Shown piece by piece: positions 45,270-57,547 of a stretch of 64,000 bases of DNA. The notes under the pieces are model-generated. The model saw only the letters and a program-made list of their open reading frames with translations. It ran no database searches and had not been told where the DNA came from. Both the position numbers and the translations under genes were made by a program. The first letter of the stretch is position 1. Each line of letters opens with the position of its first letter. This stretch comes from Cylindrodendrum hubeiense (Eukaryota > Ascomycota > Sordariomycetes > Hypocreales > Nectriaceae): assembly GCA_014621425.1 (NCBI GenBank), contig JAANBB010000060.1:62001-126000 (forward strand), in the 5' to 3' direction.

Positions 45270-46561
45270 GTAAAGACGCTTGGGATTATACAAAATCTTG
45301 GTTACATGGGAACTGGACCGGAGAGCATGGTGAAAACAAAGAGGGAATTTCGAAAACGGTCTCTGCGCATGAATGGGTACAGTTACTGTTTAGAGTTTAG
45401 ATGAGAAATGAGCAACGAAATCAAATGACACTAAAAGGTGATATTCTTAGTTCTCTGTTCCATTCCAAATCGCTAGCTGCCGCATGATGCTACTAACAAT
45501 ATTACAGCTGTGAATATGATGCTCTCCAAATGCTATCTTCATCTTCCACATATGCTTAGAATATACGCTTCTAAACCAAATTCAATCGTTGTAATTATCT
45601 GCTATCTTGCTGAAATCCGTCGCCTCCGGCTTCCGTCTTCCTTTGTTTGAAGGCACTTGAGCCGACGGTTGTCAGTGTGGCCCACCACCAGCGCTCTTCC
45701 AAAGTCAATCATCATAACCCAGTTCCACTCTTCCGTCCAACAAAAACGTAGAGCCTGCATCATTGGAAGGATATTGCCTGCTTACATGGTTTCAAAAACG
45801 AACTCCAGCAGACACTCCTTGTCATACTTTTCCAGTCTCATCAAGGGACATGCCACAAGACTGGAAACCACCGGAAAAGCCGCCAGCTGGTCGTGATGCA
45901 GCAAATCAAGCTTTGGCAATATAACCGTGCAAGCAATTGGCAATCCGAATGCTAAGTGCGTGTGATCATCTTAGCAGTAAATGATTCCTCAAAAAGGGGC
46001 AAAATAATGAGAATTCAAGGCTGTGTTAACAGCTGGGTAGAAGCCCCTGGAAGCATCAAAATAAAAGACTGGCCAGCACGTAAAGGTCTGTAAAAGCATG
46101 AATCCTCGCAATGAAAGGGACCGGCGTTCCTTGTATGCCTACTATCTTGAGACAGCTTGTTTCTCGAGGCACACTTTTTGCCCCATGTCGTCTAGTACAG
46201 GTACGCTAAAGCCTAGCGACAGCAGCCTCCAGTGCCCAAATAGGCAATTTCTTGGGCCAGTGGCGCTGACCCCTCACAACATAACGCCCCCGTGAAAATC
46301 GTCTGGGGTAGGCAGGTTCTTGGTCATTCTGATCATCCACCCTTCTGCTTAATCTTCCCTCTTCAGCAGGTTGATAGGCAAGGACGTCACGAATAACAGA
46401 AGAAGCTAAAGAATGGAACTAGTAGCATTCGTAAACCCGTAGTACCGTCTGTTTATAGGTGCCTCTCCCCAAATATGAGTGCTGGGTCACGACAGGGACA
46501 CGCAAGTTCCAGTTTGACCTGCCTCATCATTCAATCATATTCCTCTTCTCCACCCCCAACA
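45270..46561. other. Intergenic upstream of a regulator gene
   Basis: About 1.3 kb without a supportable ORF; the last 100 bp are C/T-rich and probably the regulator leader. Confidence 0.4.
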
Positions 46562-48601
46562 ATGCAGAATTATCCCAGACGAAAGCAGCGGACAGCCTGC
46601 GACATTTGTAGGCGTCGAAAAGTCAGATGTGACATTGCCTTTCAATCAATTGGGCCATGTTCTGCCTGTCGCCGGAGTGGGACGGAATGCCTGTGAGATT
46701 CAATACCACGGCAAGAAGAAATCCAAAATTGAAGCTGACGATAACATAGGTCCACAACAAAGTGGCCTGCAGCTAGAAGAATCTTGGCAGATGCGCTGCG
46801 CCCTCAGTTCCATGGAGTGCCAGACCACTCTCATTACCAACTCGATGACAGAGACAGCCCAAATATGGCGCCTCCATTGCGGCGCAATGCTGAGAGGGGA
46901 ATCGTCGATGATACCAGTGGTAATTCTGAACAGGAACAAATGGCTCGCAGTGGGCTCGCGCGTTTCTTTAAACACGGCATCACTGATGGCGGCTGGGCAG
47001 TGTTTGACTCTCCGGACAGACTCCGTATCGCGTATGTCGGGACTGCTGCGTCAAATATTGCCCACCTCGTGGATCTTCAGAAGTCATTTCCTTCGCCGCT
47101 CCGGTCACCTTCAGCCGAGAAGGAACCTGATGCTGGTCAAATAGAATCGCTGCTCAACATTGACAGCACCAGCGAACAAAGCCTGGGTGTGAAACCTTTG
47201 CACTACCCTTACCCTCCTATTCGCCAAACCAAGGCATGGAAGCCAAACACGGATGTTTTCGGTATTACATCACCGCAGAATTTACTGTCGGATGTGTCTT
47301 CGGTGCCCGACCCAGAAATTCGAGATGCTTTGGTTACTGCGTACTTCGAACATATCCACCCTTTTTTACCATTCCTATCCAAGGATGACTTCATTGATGA
47401 TGGGGGAGAATCGGGAAAACAGCCACCTCTACTTCTATATCAGGCAGTGTTGATGGCTGGAGCCCATGCGTGTTCGCATCCCGTCGTTGCCAGAAACCGG
47501 CACTGGATCAAAAGTATCTTATTTCGTCGGGCTAGCATGTTATTTCACATTCGTCACGAAACGGATCGCACGCATCTTATGCAAGCAGCCACTCTGTTCA
47601 CGTGGTTCACTGGAGATGGCGATACAGTAACCGGTGGCCCTTACTACTGGGCAGGTGTAGCCTCAAGAATTGGGTGTGGGTTGGGGGCACATCGCCGTGG
47701 CACGGCCTTGCCAGCCAAAGACAACTTACATTTCAAGCTCTCCTGGTGGTCTACCTTTGTTTGCGATGTCTTCTCCTCGCTAGACACTGGTAGGCCGAAT
47801 GCAATTCGTCCTGAAGAAATTGACCAGCTGCCGATTTCCTTGAGTATTGAGACGGGTACACCAACGTCAGACGCCATGAGCTCGGAAACATCGCACTCAG
47901 AGGCTGACCAAAATCTGGGATTCTTAAAGTCTATGGTCGACCTAGCTTATATTGGACTGGACATTATCGCGGAAAATGCTCCGTCAGCGAGGCAAAGATC
48001 CAACGTCCCCAATATTGATGCCCAACTGGGAATGTGGTCTCTTCGGTCCGGCACATTTGCTGACAGAGATAACGACCCGTGGGATTGTCAGTTACAGATT
48101 CATTATCAACTTCTTCTGCTCTATCTGCATCGGAATTCTTCCAGCGAACCCAGCAGCAAGTCGGTCTGCTCAGTGGCTGCGCAAGCCATCGTTGTTCTGT
48201 TTGAGCAGCTTGCAGCGCTTGATAGCCTGAAGCAGTGTCATTTTACAGCAGTCAGTGCTGTTACCGCTGCAGGAATCCAAATAGTGACAGAGATACGAGG
48301 TGCCGTGCTTACGGGAACACACTCCGTGGCTGTTGATGCCTTGGCACGGCTGGCACGGCTCTTGCGGTCCGCTGGAGCGCTGGCTGAGTACTGGCTCAAT
48401 GCCGAGTCGGTGCACACTGTTTTTCAAGACCTTCATCAAGAGTATGAAAAGTGCATCTCACACGTTCTCCAGGGAAATGGGGCTCTAGTCCCTGAGAATT
48501 CTCCAGACTGGTCCGACTTGCTTACGAGCAATGAAGTCGAATTAAAAGAGCCCAGCAATATTGAGGATTGGATGAGCATCATAGATTGGAATAGTTTCTA
48601 G
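46562..48601 (+). CDS. Zn(II)2Cys6 transcription factor, Ctf1/Far-like
   Basis: Two exons, 46562-46692 and 46750-48601, with a 57-bp intron (GTGAGA donor, GCTGAC branch, CATAG acceptor), phase-consistent, 660 residues. Zinc cluster: Cys13, 16, 23, 33, 36 and 43, spacing CX2CX6CX9CX2CX6C, with CDICRRRKVRCD. A fungal-specific regulatory domain follows: RIAYVGTAASNIAHLVDL, YFEHIHPFLPFLSKDDFI and the RIGCGLGAHRRG/WWSTFVCDVFSSLDTGRPNAI segment, the usual conserved core. This layout resembles the cutinase/fatty-acid regulators Ctf1/FarA/FarB. The target is unknown and the neighbours give no clue. The intron length is a multiple of three, so both exons share a frame with in-frame stops between them. 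Confidence 0.85.
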
Positions 48602-48985
48602 GTGATCACATGGCAATTTTATGACGGCCAGACTACTGAGCTCCTTCCGTGTTTGGAGGGTTGTTAGCCGAGAACTGCTGTCAAAAGGTATTAATAGCGC
48701 AGTGATTCCAGCCCTGAAGACATCGGATGAGAATTCGTTGAGCAGCTGGCCTTGTTAGGCGGACTTGTTGGTCAGTGGCGCAGCTGACCTGATTTTGGAG
48801 CATTTACCCGCAGCTGAAATTGAAGCATTATGTTGCTGCCTGCAAGGCAGCTGTTGTACATAATAAACAATCCATTGGTTTAACTCCTCTCCCGCACTCT
48901 TTCCATCTCCAGTCGCATCAGCATCCAACTCAACCGTACATACTACGTTGTCGCCTTTAAATCCGTCATTGCGCATTCTTTCGTC
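48602..48985. other. Intergenic, promoter of the subunit c gene
   Basis: 384 bp with C/T-rich leader near 48890-48960; no gene seen. Confidence 0.4.
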
Positions 48986-49724
48986 ATGGATGATTCTGAG
49001 CTAACACCCAAGTTCGCGCCCTTCATAGGCATGGTAAGCATGCAACCAATCATGAAGCCTATCAGTGAGCCGGATGCTAATATGATGCCGACTAGGCTGG
49101 AATTACCGCGGCGATGATCTTTGGATGTAATCATTCCGTAGTTTATTATTTTCGATAGCACTCTATGAAGTTAACATTTATTGTAGGTATCGGCGCCGCC
49201 TATGGAACAGTCAAATCAGGAATCGCAATTGCCGGCGTTGGCATTCTACGACCAGATCTGATAATAAAAGTAACTAACATTGCGCTCAGTCGCATATGCA
49301 AGGCATTATCTAACACTTGATTTAGAGTCTAATACCGGTCATCATGTCCGGGATTATCGCAGTCTACTCGCTTGTTATCTCGGTCCTCATCGCTGGAGAA
49401 ATCCTCCCCCCTTCTGAAAGGAAGTATAAATTATTCTCGTGTGTTTCACTGGCCTCGGGTACTCTTAAGATATTCACTAACACACAAAGGGCATACCTAC
49501 ATCTTGGATGCGGTCTTGCCGTTGGCCTAACGGGGCTTTGTGCTGGTTATTGCATCGGTATCGTAGGAGATAGTGGTGTTCGCGCATACATGAGTCAGCC
49601 CAGAATCTACGTCGGTATGGTCTTGATTCTCGTTTTTGGAGAAGTCTTGGGTCTTTATGGGTTTGTTATCTTGATCCAAATATCCCAGACAAAGCTAATT
49701 CGAGTAGTCTCATTGTCGCTTTGA
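48986..49724 (+). CDS. V-type proton ATPase subunit c (proteolipid), divergent
   Basis: Five exons: 48986-49033, 49096-49126, 49187-49269, 49326-49438 and 49490-49724; introns of 62, 60, 56 and 51 bp, phase-consistent, 169 residues. The last intron is a multiple of three and open, so a reading frame runs through it. Four membrane helices are recognisable: [60 protein letters not shown] and [20 protein letters not shown]. The proton-carrying glutamate is Glu143 in [10 protein letters not shown], and [16 protein letters not shown] matches the family loop. Differences from the very conserved canonical protein are many (FAPFIGM for YAPFFG, MSQPR for QQPR, a longer charged C-terminus), so this looks like a diverged paralogue rather than the main VMA3-type gene. 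Confidence 0.85.
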
Positions 49725-50000
49725 TCCTCAACACAAAGGCGAAGGATGATTGAGGTGGCCCTATGGCAGGATGGGAAAGGCCCAGCTGCTGAAGAAAGCC
49801 TGGTGAAGATAACCTGCAGATTTTTGCAATTGTTCTCATAAAATTGAATGGCCACGGGTTCTATCGCATTGGGATAACTAGGAGCAAGGACCTGTGCATG
49901 GTAACAAAATGGAAATTATTGCGCTCTTGGCCAGTGTGCACAAGCGCTCACCCGAGATTAGTTCTTAGTCCAATATTTGGTCGCATTATCTCATTCAAGA

Positions 50001-50007
50001 GCGAGTT

Positions 50008-50048
<41 letters not shown>

Positions 50049-50073
50049 GTGTGTTCAATCCACACAAGTCGCA
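50001..50073 (+). tRNA. tRNA-Phe (GAA anticodon), intronless
   Basis: 73-nt cloverleaf: A-box-like TAGCTCAGTTGGGAGAGC, anticodon stem TCAGA/TCTGA around loop CTGAAGA, T arm GTGTG-TTCAATC-CACAC. The acceptor stem GCGAGTT/AAGTCGC pairs except for G5-G68. A T-rich run follows at 50077-50086. The GAA anticodon defines phenylalanine. No intron is present. The acceptor mismatch makes this copy slightly suspect. Confidence 0.85.
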
Positions 50074-50076
50074 AGC

Positions 50077-50086
50077 TTTTATTTTT
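50077..50086 (+). terminator. Pol III terminator of tRNA-Phe
   Basis: TTTTATTTTT directly after the tRNA, the usual RNA polymerase III stop. Confidence 0.7.
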
Positions 50087-53000
50087 GCCTTTCGCACTTA
50101 TTTTTACGCCCATGCCCCAAATGGTCGGTTCTTATTCTTTTAGTCAAGAAATTTGATGTTGGTGTGGTGTGGTGTGTCTCTTCACATGTCAAGGTCATCT
50201 CAACGATCAGCATTTTTCACCCCTCCTTTGCCAATGACTTCAGAACACATTTTTGCTCCCTCGTGGCTCTTTGTAACTAACATCCTGTTCATTTAGTGCT
50301 GAGAGGATGTTACTCGAATCCTCTTCTCGACCCGTGTTTGCAGGCGAATTATCTTTGAAGTTGGGCAGCTTTCTGTTGCTAGTCGTGAAACGTAGGCGGT
50401 AATTCCCACACGAGATGAGCAATAACTCAATCCGGAAATTGGCATGGCAGTAGGTAAGCATCTTGGAGCCCCTCTCAAGCTGTGGACAATCAAGGTCACA
50501 GGCGAACTAGCTTCTAGAATTTGAATCCGGTAATAATAACTCATTTCCTCCTTTGCAATGCAGCACAATCTACAACTAATACCACACGGTACCCATGGAC
50601 GTGCTTCATTTTCTGCGATGCTTTGGCCATTCGCAATTTTTTGAAGTCGATGTCCAGCTCCCTGCAGCGAGCAATATTACTAGTGATGATGGTTGCTGGG
50701 GTCTCAGCTTGCGTAGTATGGACGACCCTGCATCTCTCCAACATCAAAGTTAAGCACCCGGCCCTTTCGTCGATCTTCCAACGTATCAGAATCCCGGCTA
50801 GAAGAATGTCCAACCCCTATCCTCACGATTGACTTGAGGGAGTTCACGCAATGTACAGGCAGCAGTTTAAAGTGACGGGCTTAAAACAGCCCCCAACTAC
50901 AGTAGCTGCCGTGAAAGCGAATCAAGAATAGCGGTGACCCTTGCGTACAACGAGCCTTTGGGCAAGGTCTGAAATGTTCCTGTACTGAAAGAAATCGGCA
51001 TTTAAGGTCTTACCAAGGTCCCGCGAGTGTGCTACGTAGGTGAAATAAAGACAATGTCCATTGACAGGATATTGCTGAACGCGAACACCCAGAGTCGCCA
51101 TGATGCAGAAAGCTGGACCATGAGCTTCAGGCTCGTGGTCCTGCCTGAGGCACCTGGTCGAGTACAATCATGTGGGCCCGAGCCCTAACGGCTCTAGGCT
51201 TAACCACCGTTAGAGTAGAGCATCAAGCTCTCTGAATGCCCTCGCTATATGTGACCTTATCGCATCACGCTACTGGTGACTTGTGCTTAATCGTAACTTC
51301 AAAATCATGTACGAAATTAGATAGAGTTTCCATAAATCACGAAGTGATATTATGTGTCCTTTGCTTTCTTGTCAAGGCCGAATTTTGGAGTACAACTTCT
51401 TCCTACGGGGGTTTAATGCAGTCAGTAGACCAATAATAGAAGTCCAATAGCAACTGGTCCACGATCAGATCTTAGAACCTTTGGCAATTACGAAGCTCCA
51501 TGGAATCAGACGGCGAGAAAACGATCGACTCTCCACCTGGAGATACTACCAGATTGAGGATGGTGGGTATTAGTTGAGCTAGGTCTGGGTAGAAACAACT
51601 TCCTCCTGGGCAAACACCGGGGTCATTATGGCAGACAAACCAGCCGAGGATGAATCGAGGCTGCTTTCCATAATCTCTTCTCAGATGGCGGGTGTGTAAG
51701 ATGAACCGTGGCATTTTCAGTTCTACTGAGTAGTGGATATTGAGTACAACCTACGCACGTGGACTGGAGACAACGGACAACATGGCTTGATGGAGGGGTG
51801 GCATTGGGGTCAAGTAGTTTGATGCAGGTGTCCGTCGCAAACAAACTAAGCTCTATTTCACGCCCGTCTCCAAGTTTGCCGTGGCGTTGAACTCTCCATG
51901 AAACTATTTGTGTTTGCCTACCCACTCGTATCTACCCGCATGTGTCTTGTGGGTGGCACTATAAATATTACACGAGGCTTGATCGTAATTTACCTGCTGA
52001 CTTCGCAGTGTAACTATGCCATTCACCGTGGACCATTCCGAGGTCTGCCGGCCATGCAAGTTTCCTGGGAGAATGGGGTCGATCTGCAGTCCAGGATCTG
52101 GGTCCCAGGATCGAAGTGGATGCGGGCCTCAGGGGTCTTTGGCTGCGTCTTTGGTCGCGTCGTGGAACGGGGCATCTTGCATCTCCCGGAATCCATAGGG
52201 CGTTCAACCATACTAAGTAATATCAGATGAAAGGCTGAAGTTAGTAATGGCTTTCTGGGATCCTTGTTCGGCTGCTAGCTTCGATGGCCATCGCACATCG
52301 ACGATGAGAAGGAGGGGCGGAGGGAACCGGGTTTCGAGTGGAGCTGGCGTAGACAAGAGTCGAGCCTCGTATCAGACGTTGCTTTTGTCCTGTGCCAACC
52401 CGCACCAATAATGAGAGCGATATCGGGACTTCGATCGTTTCGCAAGGGCTGCCGCATGGAAGGCGTCGAGTTGATCTCAACAAATCCGGTAAGGATGTAG
52501 CGACAAGCAGTAGCCGTGCGGGAGTGTCTCGGCATTGTTAACGGCCCCCAACCCGCGGATCTCCGCCGAGGCAATCCTCGGTCGCCGTTGGTCCGCTGGG
52601 CTGGGATGGGTAATTCACCTTGATTTGTTGGTTTAGGGCCCGATCGATGGTGACGAGCAAGCGGGATGGCAGAAATTAGCTCCCGTCTCACATAAACGTT
52701 GACATGGGTGATGGAAGCCCATCGATGATATACATAGTACGGAGTACATGGCCCAGAGGATGGGCTTGGGCTCGATCGGGGGGCCGGGAGGTCGGGAGAG
52801 ACGGACGACTACAGACAATAGAAAGCTCAACCTCGCGCTTGGCGGCCCAACTGTGTCACACATGTCGAACATAGTCATTAGAAGAGGCGACGCAGGGCAC
52901 GCAAGGAGAAGGAGAAGGGCATCGAGAGGATCAGATCATCGGTGCTTTGACGTCAAGGGCCTACGCCACTCCCCAGACCGGTGAAGGAGGGTCTGGGCCT

Positions 53001-56000
53001 GAGCAGGTCCACGACGGCATCAGAGCAACGGTCAGCAACGGCTCTGGGGCCTGTTGGGGCCAAAAAGAAAGGCAATGATAGGACGTGTTGGGTGCCCGAC
53101 GGGTCGCATTGCGAAAGTTGGAGGCAGCATCTGCATCTGAGGACGACGGACGTCGGCAGCTGCTGCGCCGCTCGGGTTTCATCAGGCATCCCTGGTCCTG
53201 CAGAGGTGATCTGGCGCAGGCTGGTGGATTGATGCTTGCCGCGCCCACGGTGAAATATGACGGGGCTACTCCGTAAACGACGTAGAGACTGGGAGTGGGC
53301 ATCGGACGGGGGGTCCTTTGTCCATGGGAACCGACAGAGACAGACCGGTCAGGACCGGTGACAGCTCAATCGACTGCATCTGAGCCCAAGGCAAGGCAGG
53401 ATGATGTGGGTTCCCGATCGGTGCAACGCTGCTCATCTCGCCTCATCTCTCGTTGCTGTGCTTGTGCGTAGTACGTGTGCGTTTGGGTGTGTCGAGCTGA
53501 CGGGAGCGTCCATCGGATGGGAGCAGGCTACTACTCCGTACAGTTCCCGTAGTCGCCTCGCATCGGACAGCGCATAACTGGCGATGACGTGAACCCAAAT
53601 GCCTGCATGTATTGATGCCCTGCAGCGTCAGCTTCGGCCTGGTCCGTAGCTGCTGTAGGTTTGTCGTCCAGGAGGGTGGTGTTTGTATTCAGATGATTGG
53701 CGATGCCGTCCATTGACCCCTTGCCACGGCGGCACAGGGCGAGACAACGTGGCTTCAGAACAAGAGGAGGGCGTGTTGGGAGCGAGAAGCAAGTATACGC
53801 AGGCGCAGATGCAGACGCAAACGCAGACAGGTCGTGTGTGTGTACGGTGAGTCGTTGGTGGTTCGCTGGTGGTTCATCGGTTCCAGAACAAAAGTGTGGG
53901 ATCCGACGGCAACCCTCCACAGCCCTTCAGAACCTGCAAGATCCGACCTATCACCTAAGGAGAGTTTTCCTCTCCAGGACCCAGGGGTGTCCTCATGCAT
54001 CCCCGAGCAAATGATACGCATGTGGTCGGTAGTTTGGCTGCCTCGCCCGGAAGGCGGCGGGTCTGGGGAACAAGCTTACCGCACGCACGCACTCAAGCAC
54101 GCACGTACCGGCATTGTAGCCGTTCGCCAACATGGTTTCCCGGCTGGCAGGCGGCCATTGGCCTCGGCGCGGTCGAGTACCTGAGCGACTCTCGGCCTCG
54201 TCGGGCAGTCCGCCGGGAGAGGTTGTCAGGGCGAGACAGCGAGCCGGCAGGGCAGAAGGGAGAAAAAGCAAACACGCGCCAAACACGCACCAAACCAACT
54301 GCAACCCATGATCTTTCGGTGAATCAAGCCAACAGCGAGAGCCCGGCAGCTGCCGGAAGCTCACTCCCCAGGCGACTTCGAATCTGAGAGCCCTTGGCAA
54401 GCCCAGGCCGCCCCATGGGCCATGGCGCACCCATCACGGCACGGATGCCTGTGCTTTTCCATCCCTGCCCCTCGCTCCTGGGTCCTGGGAGGAGCGCCTC
54501 GGGGATAAATAGCAAATGCCTGTCGCGAGACGCGCTTAGGCGATACACCATCGAGCACGTACTGCAGTACGTACTACGCACTACGTGCTGGGCGCACGAA
54601 GCAGCACCAAGGATAAGAGAGGCCTCGGGTATCCGTACCGCCTCGATAGTGCACAGCATCGCAAATTGGTTGGGGGCCCGTGGGGGGCTTAGACGGCGGT
54701 GGAGGTGGAGGTCCCCCCCATGTCCCCACGCTGAATTGAGTCTGGAGGTGCAGTGCAGCATCTCTAGAGACAGAACTTGTCATGGAGAAGCACAAGTCCA
54801 CTGTAAGATAGGGATGCTCATTCGCGGGTGCTCCGTCGTCGATATACGCTAACAGCACATCACTGCCGGCCCATGCCATCCCGGACCGCCGCGGAGCACG
54901 CTCCTGCTTCTCGGTAGGGGAGGCCCAGCAGCTGCAACCGCAAACTCCAGGGCAGAAACGACAGAGCTAAAACCGCAGCGGATATAAATCTACGAAATAC
55001 ATGCACCGTCCAGCTTTAGTGCACCGAACTACCTTGTACCGGCCGAAGGTAGCGAGTGCCATTCCCCCACACAACCAAAGATCCCGGCGACAGGCCCTAC
55101 GTACCCGGCAATGGTGATCACACTCCACCTGCGTCAGGAAGGAAGAAGAAGCAAGGTCCGTTGTGAATTTTTCTCAATTGCTGGCCGGCCGCGTTGATTT
55201 CCTGCGTGCCCCCCGCGGATGGGAATAGGAGATGTCTTGGTCGCTTGGCCCTCCCCCTCGAATTTCCACTCCCAGCGCTGTCATCATCTCATCTAGGCGA
55301 AATGCCCTGCTCGCAGCTCGCCTCACCTGCGCCGTATCTGTGCCTCGGACGCGCTTGACGTGGCCATCGTCACCACGCCCGGCGCTGGCTGGCTGGAAGA
55401 CCGAGGATCAATTCAGCTAGCTCGAGGTGGCCCTGCCTGGTCTCGCACCCATCCCCCATGCTCGATGCACACACTCTTGTCCTACATCCGTCCCTTCGTC
55501 CTACACTGGCTGGTTGTTAATGGCCTTCGTCACACTCTCCCTGCGGCGGTGCCTGCGTCAGACGGCGGTTGGCGGTTGCGTACATTACATACGACATGGT
55601 GCCCCAAGACAGCAGTGGAAGACTTCTCCACGTCATCATCATTGTGCCCAACCCGCCCGCACCAATTGGCCGTTGAAGGTCTCGAAGGTCGGTCTTGAGG
55701 GGTGCACTCGCAGGCGTGTCTCTAGAGCGTCCTTCTGTCTCATTCTTGCCCTTCTCGCCTCTGTTTTCTCTCCATGATACCCGGCTCTCGCACACGCGCC
55801 TCTGACCAATTCTCTCTTGGTCGTCAGCCTCACTTTGTTTTTTCCTGCTCCTTGTCCAGGTTGCCCACTGTCCACCCGTCATGGCTCCTCACGTGCAAGT
55901 GGCCCAGCCTACTACGTAGTAGCCCCATGTCCCAGCGACTCCCAGGCCCCAATGCCCCATGCTCTGTGCCCCAACTTGCAAGCTACCCATACACCGGCAA

Positions 56001-57547
56001 TACACCATCTCCTCCACATTGCTTTTTGCATCTGATGGAGCCCTGGAGCAGACGCCAGCGGCAACCAGCCTTTCCCAAACAATGCCCTAGCTCCTCGTTA
56101 CCGCATGGCGGCGCATGGACGCTCGTACCGCGCACCCTGGGCCCCGTTGTCCCCTTGCACCTGGTACATGACACTTGCGCCGCTCCAGTGCTCCACGGCC
56201 ACGGCCACGGCTGGCCACGAGCGCGAACAGAAGCAACGCGCTGCACACCCCCAGCTCTCATGGAGTCGTCCACCGGCGGGCTGTTGGAATCCTGGAAGCT
56301 TAGTGTCAGGATGGCTGGAAGGATGGCGGGCCTCGCTCTCCATTGTCGTCTCGTCTCGTCTCCGGGTCGTCACACCCGTTCCCTGATGCGTCAAGTCATC
56401 TCAATCCATCCCATTCCCATCCCCATCCCCATCCCATGCCGCCTCCCATCCACCCATCCATCTAAATAATCCCCGTCATCGAGCCCAACAGCCAACAACA
56501 AACCAACAACACGGCTACCAGCCTGCCAGCCTGCCAACCTGCCAGCCTGCCAACCCCGGCGAGCCTCATCAACGCCCAAATCCTTCCCCAAATACAACGG
56601 CAACCGCCCCGTACCGTACCCGCTCCCGAGCCACCGGCCACCGGCCCCTGCAGCCCGGCCCTTCTCGACGTAACTTGACGCACGCCTCTCGCTCCCCACG
56701 CCCGACTCGATTTCCGCCTGCTGTCGAGCTTTACCCGATGTGCCAGATCCCACCCTCTCCCCTCAAGGGGCAGGAGGAAAGAAAAAAANNCAACTTCATG
56801 CCCTGGTCCAGTCTACCAGTACCTTACCTGCCTGTACCCTCGTTACGCCGTAGTTGCTTGCTAGTCGAGGCTTCGTTCCTTCTTCTGAGGAAGCCGTTTC
56901 GTCTGTCCCTCCCACGTCGAGCCTCGCCGCGCCTTGTGGCTGATAGTCCCCTTTTTCCCCCATCTCTTCATCTCTTCATCTCTTCCTCCCGCGCGACTCT
57001 GTTCTTGAATTTCCTGTTCTTCGAATTTCCTGATCCTTGATGCCATCTGCAGCCTGCCGCTCAGCAATTCAAAAACTAGCCTTCCTGCAACTTCGGGCAA
57101 ACATTTCAGGCCCTGCGTAAACAGCCTACATCGACCCCGTTTGCCGGTACCTAATCCTTTGCTGCCACATCACCCGCCCAATCTCGCCCCGAGCCAGTCT
57201 ATTTGCTTGCCCTCGTCCTACTGCTGAGGCCCGTCGGATAGACACACGACCACCTGGCAACCAAACGCTGCCCGCCGTCCCCGGGGTTTCTGCTGCTGCC
57301 GCTGCTGGTGTTGTTGTCTTCACCCACACCCCACGCACGCCCAACCTCTCTCCCAAGACACCCTCTCATCTTGCCGGTACAGCTCACCTTGACCTTATAA
57401 GTCTCGAAGCTGCACTCTTCGACCCAAACTCCATCACCACCAGCACCACCCAACTTTCCGCACACGACCTTAGACGCCAGCATCCTCATCGACCTAACCT
57501 GAATTAATCACACACCAATTCTGTCTCACCTTCGCCTTCCATTCACT
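50087..57547. other. 7.4-kb region without a recognisable gene
   Basis: Mostly GC-rich from about 52 kb, with many overlapping short frames on both strands typical of GC-rich non-coding DNA. The longest (55774-56469, 231 codons) is Ser/Pro/His-rich, has antisense competitors and no domain. The plus strand is strongly C/T-rich from about 55.2 to 57.5 kb. Low-complexity runs lie at 56409-56440 and 56519-56560. Two undetermined bases are at 56789-56790. Confidence 0.5.
54554..54589. repeat. Nested palindromes
   Basis: ACGTACTGCAGTACGT (54557-54572) is a perfect 16-bp palindrome. AGCACGTA (54554-54561) and TACGTGCT (54582-54589) are exact inverted copies enclosing it. Confidence 0.8.

Noticed and set aside
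46629..47144. 171-codon ORF overlapping the Ctf1/Far-like gene
   Set aside because: It looks coding just after the zinc cluster (EIQYHGKKKSK), but the 57-bp intron with good donor, branch and acceptor rejoins the main frame, so that piece is intron sequence.
55774..56469. 231-codon plus-strand ORF in the long non-coding region
   Set aside because: Ser/Pro/His-rich, no domain, overlapped by several open frames on both strands, and ending in a CCCATC microsatellite; GC-rich non-coding DNA explains it.
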